Shown: in pieces, positions 7,475 through 15,394 of the stretch
Position numbering within the stretch: the first letter of the stretch is position 1
Layout of the letters: each line of letters begins with the position of its first letter
Assembly (NCBI RefSeq): GCF_010894435.1
Contig: NZ_JAAIXZ010000001.1
Span: forward strand, 1 to 64,000
Length of the DNA stretch: 64,000 bases
Reading direction: 5' to 3'
From: Pyxidicoccus trucidator
Lineage (GTDB): Bacteria > Myxococcota > Myxococcia > Myxococcales > Myxococcaceae
Notes under the pieces: generated by a model
What the model was told of the DNA's origin: nothing
What the model saw: the letters and a program-made list of their open reading frames with translations, nothing else
Databases searched by the model: none
Made by a program: the position numbers and the translations under genes

Positions 7475-8842
7475 ATGGACATCCACGACACCATTCTCTC
7501 CGCCATCGGTCATACGCCGCTGGTCAAGCTCCAGAAGCTCGTCGGCCCGAACGACGCCACCGTGCTCGTGAAGTGCGAGTTCATGAACCCGGGCGCGTCC
7601 ATCAAGGACCGCATGGCGCTCTACATCCTCGAGAAGGCCGAGCGGGAGGGGAAGCTCAAGCCCGGCGGCACCATCGTGGAGAACACGTCCGGCAACACCG
7701 GCATGGGCGTGGCGCTGGCCGCGGCCGTGAAGGGCTACAAGTGCATCTTCACCATGCCGGACAAGATGTCCCTGGAGAAGATCAACCGCCTCAAGGCCCT
7801 GGGCGCGCAGGTGGTGGTGACGCCGACGAACGTGCCGGCCGAGGACCCGCGCAGCTACTACGAGACGGCCAAGCGCCTGCACCGCGAGACGCCCGGCGCG
7901 TTCATGCTGAACCAGTACCACAACCCCGACAACATCGAGGCCCACTACAAGCTCACCGGTCCGGAGATCTACGAGCAGACCGAGGGCAAGTTCGACTACT
8001 TCGTGTCGGGCCTGGGCACCGGCGGCACCATGAGCGGCGCCGGCAAGTTCCTCAAGGAGAAGATTCCCGGCCTGAAGAACGTGGGCGTGGACCCGGAGGG
8101 CTCCGTCTACGAGGGCTACTTCAAGACGGGCAAGCTGACCGAGCCGCACGTCTACAAGGTGGAAGGTATCGGCGAGGACATGCTGTGCGGCGCCATGGAC
8201 TTCAAGGTCGTGGACGACGTGCGGCAGGTGGATGACCGCCAGTCCTTCATCGCGGCGCGGCGGCTGGCTCGCGAGGAGGGCATCTTCGCGGGTGGCTCGT
8301 CCGGCGCGGCGGTGCACGTGGCCGTGCAGCTCGCGAAGGAAGTGGGCAAGGGCAAGACGATTGTCGTGGTGCTCCCCGACTCGGGCAGCAGCTACATCAG
8401 CAAGTTCCACTCGGACGAGTGGATGCGCGACAACGGCTTCCTGGAGGAGAAGGGCGCCGGCACCGTCCGCGACATCGTCGGGGACAAGCGCAAGGACGTG
8501 AAGACGGCGCGCAAGGGTGACCGCGTGGACCAGGTGGTGGAGACCATGCGCGGCCACGGCATCAGCCAGATGCCCGTCGTCACCGAGGAAGGCCGCGCGG
8601 TGGGCATGGTGCACGAGTACGATTTGCTCAACGCCCTGGTCGCCGGCAAGGTGAAGTTCGCCGACACCATCGACGCCATCGTCTCGCCGTTGCAGGGCGC
8701 GCTGTCGCTGGACACCAGCCTCGTCCGCCTGCGCGAGGTCTTCGCGCAGGACAACGTGGCCGTCGTGAAGGAGGGCGAGAAGGTCGTCGCCATCGTCACG
8801 AAGATCGACCTCATCGACTACCTGCACCGCACGGCGGCGTAG
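7475..8842 (+). CDS. Cystathionine beta-synthase with C-terminal CBS-domain pair
   Basis: This 455-residue PLP enzyme (fold type II) carries the lysine motif NPGASIKDRM, the substrate loop TSGNTGMG, the phosphate-binding GTGGT and the PDSGSSYIS segment. About 115 C-terminal residues form two CBS domains (GHGISQMPVVTEEGRAVG, then DNVAVVKEGEKVVAIV). This is the architecture of cystathionine beta-synthase rather than plain cysteine synthase. It condenses homocysteine with serine (or O-acetylserine) to cystathionine. The CBS pair normally senses S-adenosylmethionine or adenylates. GTG 7472 is possible, but ATG 7475 fits GGAAG better. A cystathionine gamma-type enzyme lies 12 kb away at 20259-21404. 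Confidence 0.9.
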   Translation: MDIHDTILSAIGHTPLVKLQKLVGPNDATVLVKCEFMNPGASIKDRMALYILEKAEREGKLKPGGTIVENTSGNTGMGVALAAAVKGYKCIFTMPDKMSLEKINRLKALGAQVVVTPTNVPAEDPRSYYETAKRLHRETPGAFMLNQYHNPDNIEAHYKLTGPEIYEQTEGKFDYFVSGLGTGGTMSGAGKFLKEKIPGLKNVGVDPEGSVYEGYFKTGKLTEPHVYKVEGIGEDMLCGAMDFKVVDDVRQVDDRQSFIAARRLAREEGIFAGGSSGAAVHVAVQLAKEVGKGKTIVVVLPDSGSSYISKFHSDEWMRDNGFLEEKGAGTVRDIVGDKRKDVKTARKGDRVDQVVETMRGHGISQMPVVTEEGRAVGMVHEYDLLNALVAGKVKFADTIDAIVSPLQGALSLDTSLVRLREVFAQDNVAVVKEGEKVVAIVTKIDLIDYLHRTAA

Positions 8843-8869
8843 TCCCCGGCCCCACCCGGGCACCTGAAG

Positions 8870-8916
8870 CACGGAGGGCCTCCATGTTCCCCCACGGGAG
8901 CAGGAGGCCCTCGGTG
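8870..8916. terminator. Bidirectional terminator hairpin
   Basis: The arms CACGGAGGGCCTCC and GGAGGCCCTCGGTG pair over 14 bp with one mismatch and a 19-base loop, between the convergent beta-synthase and MaoC genes. Confidence 0.75.
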
Positions 8917-8929
8917 TTTCCAGGGCGGC

Positions 8930-9379
8930 CTACCCCGCCGCGGGCCGCCGGGCGAAGAGGGCGTTGGCGATTTCGGTCATCACCACCTCGCCCTGCTGGT
9001 TGCGGACCTCGAAGCGGAACTTGATGGCGCCGCGGTCCGCCTTGCTGCGCGAGGGCGTGAGGGAGACGACCTCCGTGCGCACGGTCAGCGTGTCCCCGGG
9101 GCGTACGGGCTTGAGCCAGCGCAGCTCATCCAGGCCGGGCGAGCCCAGGCTTGCGGCCTTGCCCAGCAGCCCCTCCACGATGAGCCTGTGGCAGATGGAG
9201 GCGGTGTGCCAGCCGCTGGCGATGAGGCCGCCGAAGATGCCCTCTCGGCCGCCCTCGTCGCTCAGGTGGAAGGGCTGCGGGTCGAACTGCTTCGCGAAGG
9301 CGATGATCTCCTCGCGCGAAACCCCATACGGCCCATGCTCACTCACCTCTCCCGGCTGGAAGTCGTCGAAGTAGCGCAT
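8930..9379 (-). CDS. MaoC-like hotdog dehydratase family protein
   Basis: This 149-residue single-domain hotdog protein begins MRYFDDFQPGE. It has FDPQPFHLSDE near residue 31, where Asp and His match the R-specific hydratase dyad. GGLIASGWHTASICHRL and LRWLKPVRPGDTLTV are standard MaoC segments. Family members hydrate enoyl-CoA esters, including (R)-specific hydration for polyhydroxyalkanoate or fatty acid metabolism. The substrate cannot be read from sequence. The gene is separated by 43 bp from the membrane protein gene that precedes it in transcription, so it may be the tail of the sugar operon, or independent. Confidence 0.85.
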   Translation of the reverse strand: MRYFDDFQPGEVSEHGPYGVSREEIIAFAKQFDPQPFHLSDEGGREGIFGGLIASGWHTASICHRLIVEGLLGKAASLGSPGLDELRWLKPVRPGDTLTVRTEVVSLTPSRSKADRGAIKFRFEVRNQQGEVVMTEIANALFARRPAAG

Positions 9380-9422
9380 GGACCCGATATAGGACCGTGC
9401 GTCACTCCGCGCCAGCGCACTG

Positions 9423-11111
9423 CTAACCCGGGGTGATGAGCTTCCCCGCCTCGAGCCAGGCCAGGCACTGCTCGTCGGAGAAGCCCGTGGGGAGCTCCGG
9501 CGGGGGCGGCTCTTCTGCCAGCGAGGAGCGGAGCACCATCACCCGCCCGTTCCGCATCCGGCCGCAGAGATCGAGCTGCTGGGCGCGGTCGAGCTTCGTC
9601 CGGGGGCCATCGTAGAGGTTCGGCAGGTAGGTGACGCTTGCGCAGGCGCGCTTCGGCGGGCAGGAGAAGCCACGGGCGAACTCCTTGAGGGTCCAGGTCG
9701 CGCCCATGAAGCTCGGGTCGATGTAGTCGTGGCGCTCGCTATAGAGGTGCCAGCGGGGAATGAACACGAGGAGCTCCTTCGACTCTCCGCGATCGACCAT
9801 CGCGGCGGCCTCGGCCTTCACGTACGCCTGCACGAAGAAGGTGTCCGCCAGCTCCTGCCGCCGCGCATCCGCGTAGCTCAGCAGTCGGGGCAGACGCTCC
9901 TGGACAGTCCAGCCACCGACGCCCGCCAGCGCCGCGGCCAGCAGCACCGCCCCCCAGCCCGAAACACCGTGGCGAACCAGGAGCCCGGCGCAGGCCAGCG
10001 CCGAGCCCACCAGGCACAGCCCGGCGAACGCGACGTGTCGCTCGCTCACCCAGAGAAAGTTCGCGTTGGCGAGGAACACCACGCCAATGCCCGAACACAT
10101 CAGCGCCGCGCCCATGCTCGCCGCGCGGAGCACGGCGAGCAGCCGCCCCCCGGGACGGGCCCGCCAGACCGCCACGGCGACCGTGGCCAGCAGCAGGACC
10201 AGCGCGAGCACGAGCTCCGGCGCCCACTCCTTCCAGAGCACCTCCACGGTGCGCCGCAGGACGAGTGGCAGCGTGTGACTGCCGCTGTTCTCCAGGAGGT
10301 TCATCGGCCGCGGGAAGAACAGCTTGTTCGCGCCCCAGTAGACCAAGGGCCAGCCCAGGGTGGTCAGCAGCAGGGCCCAGCGCAGCCGGCGCTGGAGCGC
10401 GAGCGAGAAACCGACACAGGCGACCGCGAACAGCGAGACCTCCGCCGCGTGCATGCAGCCGATGCCAAACAGGCACCAGAGCCACTGCCGGCGCACCGGG
10501 GGCGGCGCCTCGGAATCCTGGAACCGCCACGCCAAGGCGACCAGGCCCGCGCACATCGCGAAGCAGAGCAGCAGGTAGCCCGCCGTCTTGAACTCGAGCG
10601 TGGTCCGAATGGGGATGGACACGGCCACGCCCGCGAAGGCCAGCCAGGCCGACCCCCAGAGCAGCGGACGGCGCGCAAGCGGTCGCGCCAGCCAGAGGCC
10701 GCCGGCGAGCATGAGCCCCGCCGTGAGCAGGTAGAGCACGTTGATGGCCGTGCGCGACGTCTCCCCCAGGCGGAACACCGGCAGCAGCACCAGCAGGTGG
10801 TGCAGGAACGCGAAGCGGACGTGCGGCGTGGTCCGGGTCGTGACGATGTCCGCGAGCAGGCTTCCCAGCTTTCGGCTGCTCAGCTCGTTGGACATGCCGA
10901 AGTCGTCAATCTTCATCCACTGCGCATCCAGCAGCAGCACGAAGAGTCCCACCAGGCTGAGGATGCCGACCGCGCGGACCACCGAAGCATGACGTGGGCC
11001 CACGGCGGCTCCCTCCTGAGCCGCCGCTCGAGGCGACGGGACGGCTGCGAGGGGTTGCGGCGACGGGCTCGAAGCCGGGGAAGCTTCGGTGGGAAGATGC
11101 TCGGACGTCAT
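9423..11111 (-). CDS. Polytopic membrane protein of unknown function
   Basis: This 562-residue protein has a Pro/Ala-rich cytoplasmic start (about 45 residues), a first membrane helix near residues 46-62 (VGILSLVGLFVLLLD) and roughly ten hydrophobic helices to about residue 400. A soluble C-terminal part has FIPRWHLYSERHDYIDPSFM. The pattern resembles glycan-assembly or O-antigen-associated membrane proteins, but no diagnostic motif is visible. It overlaps the GNAT gene by an ATGA junction, so it is translationally coupled and presumably acts with the sugar enzymes upstream. A role in transfer or export of the lipid-linked sugar is inference. Confidence 0.75.
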   Translation of the reverse strand: MTSEHLPTEASPASSPSPQPLAAVPSPRAAAQEGAAVGPRHASVVRAVGILSLVGLFVLLLDAQWMKIDDFGMSNELSSRKLGSLLADIVTTRTTPHVRFAFLHHLLVLLPVFRLGETSRTAINVLYLLTAGLMLAGGLWLARPLARRPLLWGSAWLAFAGVAVSIPIRTTLEFKTAGYLLLCFAMCAGLVALAWRFQDSEAPPPVRRQWLWCLFGIGCMHAAEVSLFAVACVGFSLALQRRLRWALLLTTLGWPLVYWGANKLFFPRPMNLLENSGSHTLPLVLRRTVEVLWKEWAPELVLALVLLLATVAVAVWRARPGGRLLAVLRAASMGAALMCSGIGVVFLANANFLWVSERHVAFAGLCLVGSALACAGLLVRHGVSGWGAVLLAAALAGVGGWTVQERLPRLLSYADARRQELADTFFVQAYVKAEAAAMVDRGESKELLVFIPRWHLYSERHDYIDPSFMGATWTLKEFARGFSCPPKRACASVTYLPNLYDGPRTKLDRAQQLDLCGRMRNGRVMVLRSSLAEEPPPPELPTGFSDEQCLAWLEAGKLITPG

Positions 11112-12175
11112 TGCCTGACCAGTTCCGTGTGGGAGACGAGGAGGGCGGCTCCCGTGCTGTCCCGGAGGGTGACCACCGCGACAGAGGTGCCGCGCGCCGG
11201 GTCATGAATGGGGAAGCGGTAATCCAGCGTGTAATCCCGCCCCGCGTGGACGGGCTGAAGGAACCTGGAGCGTTGACGGGTGATGAGGCTCCCAGGTCCT
11301 GGGAAGTCAGAGGTGAAGAATCGGGCGGCTTCCGCGAGCACGCTCACGCCAGGGACGAGGTCCCCGTCGGAGCCGGCCCTCTCGAAACGCACCGGCCGCA
11401 CCGCGTGGTGGACGCCAACGGCGCTCAGCAGCGCATTGATGTGGACCGTCAGGTACGCATCCACGAGCGAAAAGCCGCTGCGGCTCCAGACCTTCTGCAC
11501 CGCGAAGTTCGACACCTGGGTGGAGATGCGCAGGAGAGAGGCCCCTCGCTCGCGGGAGACGCCCTGCACGAAGCGGATGAGGTCGCCGTAGATGCCCCGG
11601 CCCGCATGAGCGGGGTGCACCCCGTTGAGCACAATCTCCGAGACACCCTCCTCGAAGCTCACCGTCGCGAACGCGACGTCCTCACCGCCCGAGCGCACGA
11701 GCCAGGCCCGCTTGCCCGCCTCCCCCGCCGAGGTGTAGCCCCGGGTCCACTCCTGGTACCCCTCCATCAGCCCGGACGTGACCAGCAGCGGATTCGCCGA
11801 GTAGTGGTTGCGGTAGTCCCTGAAGCTCAGTGCGACGAGCCGTTCCACCGCGCCCGCGTGCGAGGCGTTGCACTCGACGAACTCGAGGTCCGGGTTGTGC
11901 AGGGGGACCGGCTGGAGCCGTGTCAAATCACACGCGTAGTAGACCAGGGTGTCCGCGACGATGAAGGGAAGCCCGAGCCGCTCCAGCTTGTGCAGTTGCT
12001 CGTGGCCCGTCTTCAGCAGCCGGACAATCGCGATGTCCACTTCCTTCGCGAGGAGTTCGTCCAGGAGGGGCTGTTCCTCCAGCACCTCCACGCTGCCACG
12101 GAAGATGCGGAAGCCGAAGCGCCGGCTCTCCTGGGTTCCCTCTCGAAGCAGGGGGGGGCTTTTATTGTCGACCAT
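11108..12175 (-). CDS. WecD-like GNAT acetyltransferase fused to a possible hotdog domain
   Basis: Residues 20-90 resemble the N-terminal region of WecD-type (dTDP-fucosamine) acetyltransferases. Residues 100-240 form the GNAT core, with the acetyl-CoA loop GVHPAHAGRGIYGDL near 185-200. Residues 255-355 look like a MaoC-type hotdog half (PGVSVLAEAARFF, PGPGSLITRQRSRFLQPV, TSVAVVTLRD), which ordinary WecD lacks. The GNAT part would N-acylate an amino sugar made by the upstream WecE-like enzyme. The hotdog part could modify acyl choice or be non-catalytic. A run of eight G/C pairs at 12151-12158 covers codons 6-9. The gene is 49 bp after the methyltransferase and overlaps the membrane gene (ATGA). 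Confidence 0.75.
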   Translation of the reverse strand: MVDNKSPPLLREGTQESRRFGFRIFRGSVEVLEEQPLLDELLAKEVDIAIVRLLKTGHEQLHKLERLGLPFIVADTLVYYACDLTRLQPVPLHNPDLEFVECNASHAGAVERLVALSFRDYRNHYSANPLLVTSGLMEGYQEWTRGYTSAGEAGKRAWLVRSGGEDVAFATVSFEEGVSEIVLNGVHPAHAGRGIYGDLIRFVQGVSRERGASLLRISTQVSNFAVQKVWSRSGFSLVDAYLTVHINALLSAVGVHHAVRPVRFERAGSDGDLVPGVSVLAEAARFFTSDFPGPGSLITRQRSRFLQPVHAGRDYTLDYRFPIHDPARGTSVAVVTLRDSTGAALLVSHTELVRQ

Positions 12176-12224
12176 GGGGAATCCCGACCGGGCCTGTCCA
12201 CTCCTACCTGAGTGGCCTGGGGGC

Positions 12225-13109
12225 TCAAGCCTTCTGGAGCACCGCCAGCACGGACGTCCCCCAGGGAAAGGGGAGCAGATGTCCCAGGGGGGTCTCGAGG
12301 TTGAACACCCACCGCAGCAGGGTGTTGAGCGGCTTGCTGGGAACGCGGTGCGAGCGCTCGATGAGCGCCCAGACCTCGGCCTCCGAGAGCTTCGCCAGGT
12401 CAGGAGCCTTCAGCAGGCGGCTGGCCAGCAGCATCGGGCTGAGCAGGAACATGAAGTAGCGCGCGTCCAGCACCCGGAACCCGCACTCCCGCGCGAGGCC
12501 GCTCAGCTGCTCACGGGAGTAGCGTCGCTGGTGGCCCACGACCTCATCGTTCCACGTCCACAGCCGCTGCAGCGCGGGGGTGGTGACAAGCACGAACCCT
12601 CCGGGGGCCAGCGCCTCGTGCACCTGCGCCAGCGCCTGGCGGTCGTCCGGAATGTGCTCGAGCACGTCCAGCAGGAAGATGAGCTCCCAGCGCTGCTGCC
12701 AGCCGAGCCGAAGCAGGTCCACCTGATAGCGGGAGACCCGGGACGGAAGGCCCGCGGCGGCCGCCTGCAGCGCCAGGGCAGACGAGTCCGCGAGCGCAAT
12801 CTCCGCGAGCGGGAACTCCGCCTGCTCCGCGAGAAAGGAGGCCCAGCCGCCCGCGCCGCCGCCCAGGTCGATGGCCCGCGGCCCCGCGGTCAGCGTCCCC
12901 AGGTGACGACGCAAGGCGTGCAGGAGGAAGCGGCGCCGGCCGAGATACCAGAAGTGCTGGTGCTGCATGTTCCGCAGCAGCTCGAATCCGGCGGCGTGGT
13001 ACTCCTCCTCCCGATGCGCCACGGGGAAGTCGGGCACGAAGATGCCATCCGTGAGCACGTAGGGCCCGTCCCGCACCTGCTCGCCGGCCCGCACTCCCGG
13101 CTCCGTCAC
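12225..13109 (-). CDS. Class I SAM-dependent methyltransferase
   Basis: This 294-residue protein has motif I AIDLGGGAGGWASFLAEQ near residue 92, an acidic motif II (EIALADSSAL), and motif IV LIFLLDVLEHIPDD near residue 147, followed by LAPGGFVLVTTPA. The pattern ends with an extended C-terminal hydrophobic stretch (MFLLSPMLLASRLL), as in methyltransferases working on lipid-linked or polymer-bound sugars. It overlaps the glycosyltransferase gene by 4 bp (ATGA). An O- or C-methylation of the sugar or lipid is likely. The exact acceptor is unknown. Confidence 0.85.
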   Translation of the reverse strand: MTEPGVRAGEQVRDGPYVLTDGIFVPDFPVAHREEEYHAAGFELLRNMQHQHFWYLGRRRFLLHALRRHLGTLTAGPRAIDLGGGAGGWASFLAEQAEFPLAEIALADSSALALQAAAAGLPSRVSRYQVDLLRLGWQQRWELIFLLDVLEHIPDDRQALAQVHEALAPGGFVLVTTPALQRLWTWNDEVVGHQRRYSREQLSGLARECGFRVLDARYFMFLLSPMLLASRLLKAPDLAKLSEAEVWALIERSHRVPSKPLNTLLRWVFNLETPLGHLLPFPWGTSVLAVLQKA

Positions 13110-14089
13110 GAGGCAGCCTCCATGCGGCGGGGCGCCGTACGCTCACGCTCCCCTCCGGAAATCCCGCCGGAGGAGCGCACCCAGGCCTGCCCCCGCGAGT
13201 TCTGGGACACGTACATGCGCCCGACATACGTGCTCACGATGCCCATGAAGGCGAAGAGCAGGCTGAAGAGGAAGGTCAGCGCACAGAACAGGGACAGCCA
13301 GCCCTCCGGCGCCTGACGGGTGAGCAGCGCTCGCACCATCTGCACCGTTCCCAGGAGGAACCCGAACAGCGAGGCGCAAAACGAGCCCACGGTGGCGAGC
13401 TTGAGCGGCAGCACCGTGAGCGTGCTCACGTGTGAAATCCACAGGCGCATCAAGTCACGCACGCGGTACGAGGACTCCCCCGAGGCGCGCCTGCGGTGCG
13501 GAACCAGCGCATCTCCCACCCGCCGCGTGGAGCGGAAGACCAACGCGTCGATGTAGGGAAACGCCGAGTCCCAGTTCCCCAGCCGGCGGGCGAGGTCCCC
13601 ACGCAGGGCCCGCACGTTGGTGGCACGGACGTGGGTCCGGTTGCCCATGGTGTAGCGGAACATCCACTGGTTGAGCCGGGACACCAGCTTGCGGGCGGCA
13701 TTCTGCTCCACGCTCTCGAAGCGCCCGTAGACGACGTCCAGCCGGCTCGCCAGCAGCGCCTCGGTGACCGCGAGCACGGCCTCCGGCGGGTTCTGCCCGT
13801 CATCGTCCACCGTCACCGCCACGTCGCCGTCCGCCACCGCGAGCCCGCGGAGCGTCGCCGCGTGCTGGCCCTGGTTGCTCCCCATCTCGATGAAGCGTAC
13901 CCGGGGGTCCCGCGCGTGCAACTGGTCGATGACCGACTGCACGTCGTCGGGCGAGCCGTCGTTGACCAGGATGATTTCGAAGCGCCCCTGCTTTTCGAGC
14001 GCGCGGGTGAGCTCGTCCACCGTCTGCTCGAGGTACGCCTGTGAGCGGTAGACGGGGATGACGACGGACAGCAGTCCCTCAAATGCCAT
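13106..14089 (-). CDS. GT2 glycosyltransferase, ArnC/DPM1 type
   Basis: I start this at MAFEGLLSVVIPVYRS (14089), because the longer frame only extends into wecE. The 327-residue protein has the GT-A start SVVIPVYRSQAYL, LVNDGSPDD, the DxD-like VTVDDDGQNPPE near residue 93, and two C-terminal membrane helices (VGSFCASLFGFLLGTV; LFSLLFAFMGIVSTYVG). This layout is typical of undecaprenyl-phosphate sugar transferases such as ArnC or GtrB. It overlaps the wecE end by 11 bp and the methyltransferase start by 4 bp. It probably loads the amino sugar onto polyprenyl phosphate at the inner membrane. Confidence 0.88.
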   Translation of the reverse strand: MAFEGLLSVVIPVYRSQAYLEQTVDELTRALEKQGRFEIILVNDGSPDDVQSVIDQLHARDPRVRFIEMGSNQGQHAATLRGLAVADGDVAVTVDDDGQNPPEAVLAVTEALLASRLDVVYGRFESVEQNAARKLVSRLNQWMFRYTMGNRTHVRATNVRALRGDLARRLGNWDSAFPYIDALVFRSTRRVGDALVPHRRRASGESSYRVRDLMRLWISHVSTLTVLPLKLATVGSFCASLFGFLLGTVQMVRALLTRQAPEGWLSLFCALTFLFSLLFAFMGIVSTYVGRMYVSQNSRGQAWVRSSGGISGGERERTAPRRMEAAS

Positions 14090-15200
14090 CGAGGAACTCC
14101 CGCGTGCGCGCGATGACCGTGTCGCACTCCGCATCCGTCATGTTGAAGAAGAGCGGGAACCGGACGAGGTTCGTGGTGAGCCGCTCCGAGTGGGGCAGGC
14201 TGCGCCCGTCGTGGAAGCCCTTGCCCATGGGCGACTGGTGGAGCGCGATGTAGTGGAACGGAGTCACGATCTTGTGCTCGCGCATGTGCGCGATGAAGCG
14301 GCTGCGCTGCTCGGGCACATTGAAGACAATGGCGAAGAGGTGATGGTTGCCCACGCACCGGGCGGAACCCTGGATGATGTAGGCCCCCGCGCGCTCCACG
14401 GGCGCCGAGAGCTCAGCCAGGTATCGCTCGTAGAGCGCCTTGCGGCGCGCCTGGATGCGCGTGAACTCGTCGAGCTGCGTGCTCAGGTAGGCGGCGTTGA
14501 GGTCGGAGAGGACGTAGCTGGAGCCGACATCCACCCACGTGTACTTGTCCACGATGCCGTCCTGGAACTTGCGCCGGTTCGTGCCCTTGTCGCGCAGGTA
14601 CTCCGCGCGGTCGATGAGGGACGCATCCCGCAGGGTCAGCGCGCCCCCCTCACCGCAGCCGATGTTCTTCGTCTCGTGGAAGCTGAAGGCGCCGCATGCG
14701 CCGAAGGTCCCCAGCGGACGCCCGTCGAACGTGGAGCCAAGCGCCTGGGCCGCGTCCTCCACCACGGGGACCTTGCCGCACACCTGCTGCAGGGCCTGCA
14801 TGTCACACGAGTTGCCGGCGTAGTGCACGGGGACGATTGCCTTCGTGCGGGGTCCGAGCAGACGCGCCACGTCGTCCACGTCGAGGTTGCCGTGCGCGTC
14901 CACGTCCGCGAAGACCGGCTTCGCGCCACGCAGGCAGAAGGCGTTGGCCGTGGAGACGAAGGTGAAGGACGGGACGATGAACTCGTCGCCCGGCTGGAGG
15001 TCCAGCAACAGCGCGGCCATCTCCAGCGCGTGAGTGGCCGACGTCACGAGCAGGGTGCGCTGCCCCAACATCTTCTCGAGCTGTCCCTCGGAGCGCTTCC
15101 CAAAGGGCCCCCCGCCGGCGACGTGCCCGTTGCGCTCGATGGCCTCGGCCATCGCCTTGATCTCAGTCCCGAGATGGACTGGCTTGTTGAAGGGAATCAT
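14079..15200 (-). CDS. wecE: dTDP-4-amino-4,6-dideoxygalactose transaminase (WecE-like)
   Basis: This 373-residue DegT/DnrJ/EryC1/StrS aminotransferase is close to enterobacterial WecE/RffA along its whole length as I recall it. It starts MIPFNKP and has PSFTFVSTANAF near residue 83, VPVHYAGNSCDM, VVEDAAQALGS with the PLP-binding Asp, and SFHETKNIGCGEGG with the Schiff-base lysine near residue 180. It also has KGTNRRKF and GSSYVLSDLNAAYL. It converts dTDP-4-keto-6-deoxyglucose with glutamate to dTDP-4-amino-4,6-dideoxygalactose. It heads a five-gene overlapping operon whose fourth gene is a WecD-like acetyltransferase, so a dTDP-Fuc4NAc-type sugar is the likely product. Confidence 0.9.
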   Translation of the reverse strand: MIPFNKPVHLGTEIKAMAEAIERNGHVAGGGPFGKRSEGQLEKMLGQRTLLVTSATHALEMAALLLDLQPGDEFIVPSFTFVSTANAFCLRGAKPVFADVDAHGNLDVDDVARLLGPRTKAIVPVHYAGNSCDMQALQQVCGKVPVVEDAAQALGSTFDGRPLGTFGACGAFSFHETKNIGCGEGGALTLRDASLIDRAEYLRDKGTNRRKFQDGIVDKYTWVDVGSSYVLSDLNAAYLSTQLDEFTRIQARRKALYERYLAELSAPVERAGAYIIQGSARCVGNHHLFAIVFNVPEQRSRFIAHMREHKIVTPFHYIALHQSPMGKGFHDGRSLPHSERLTTNLVRFPLFFNMTDAECDTVIARTREFLDGI

Positions 15201-15394
15201 TGGTTTCCAGTTTGCCCCGGCAGGGGCTGGGAACGTGGTACCAAAGCCTTCCTGGCAGGTCAAAGAGGCACTGGCGACCGCACCCGAGCAACACGCACCT
15301 GTCAGCCCTGGCAGGAGCGTGGCAGGAATTGTCCGAGCCCGCTCGGACTGGAGGTCGGCGGATGTAAGGGCTTGCCCGCTCGCAAGCCCAGGGC

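Noticed and set aside
5956..8235. 759-residue + strand frame over amgK and the beta-synthase start
   Set aside because: It is antisense to amgK and out of frame with the beta-synthase PLP motifs, with His/Arg/Ala-rich composition typical of shadows.
15201..15394. Sigma-54 promoter for the wecE operon
   Set aside because: TGGCAG-like segments occur but do not give the GG/GC pair at correct spacing in the right orientation.
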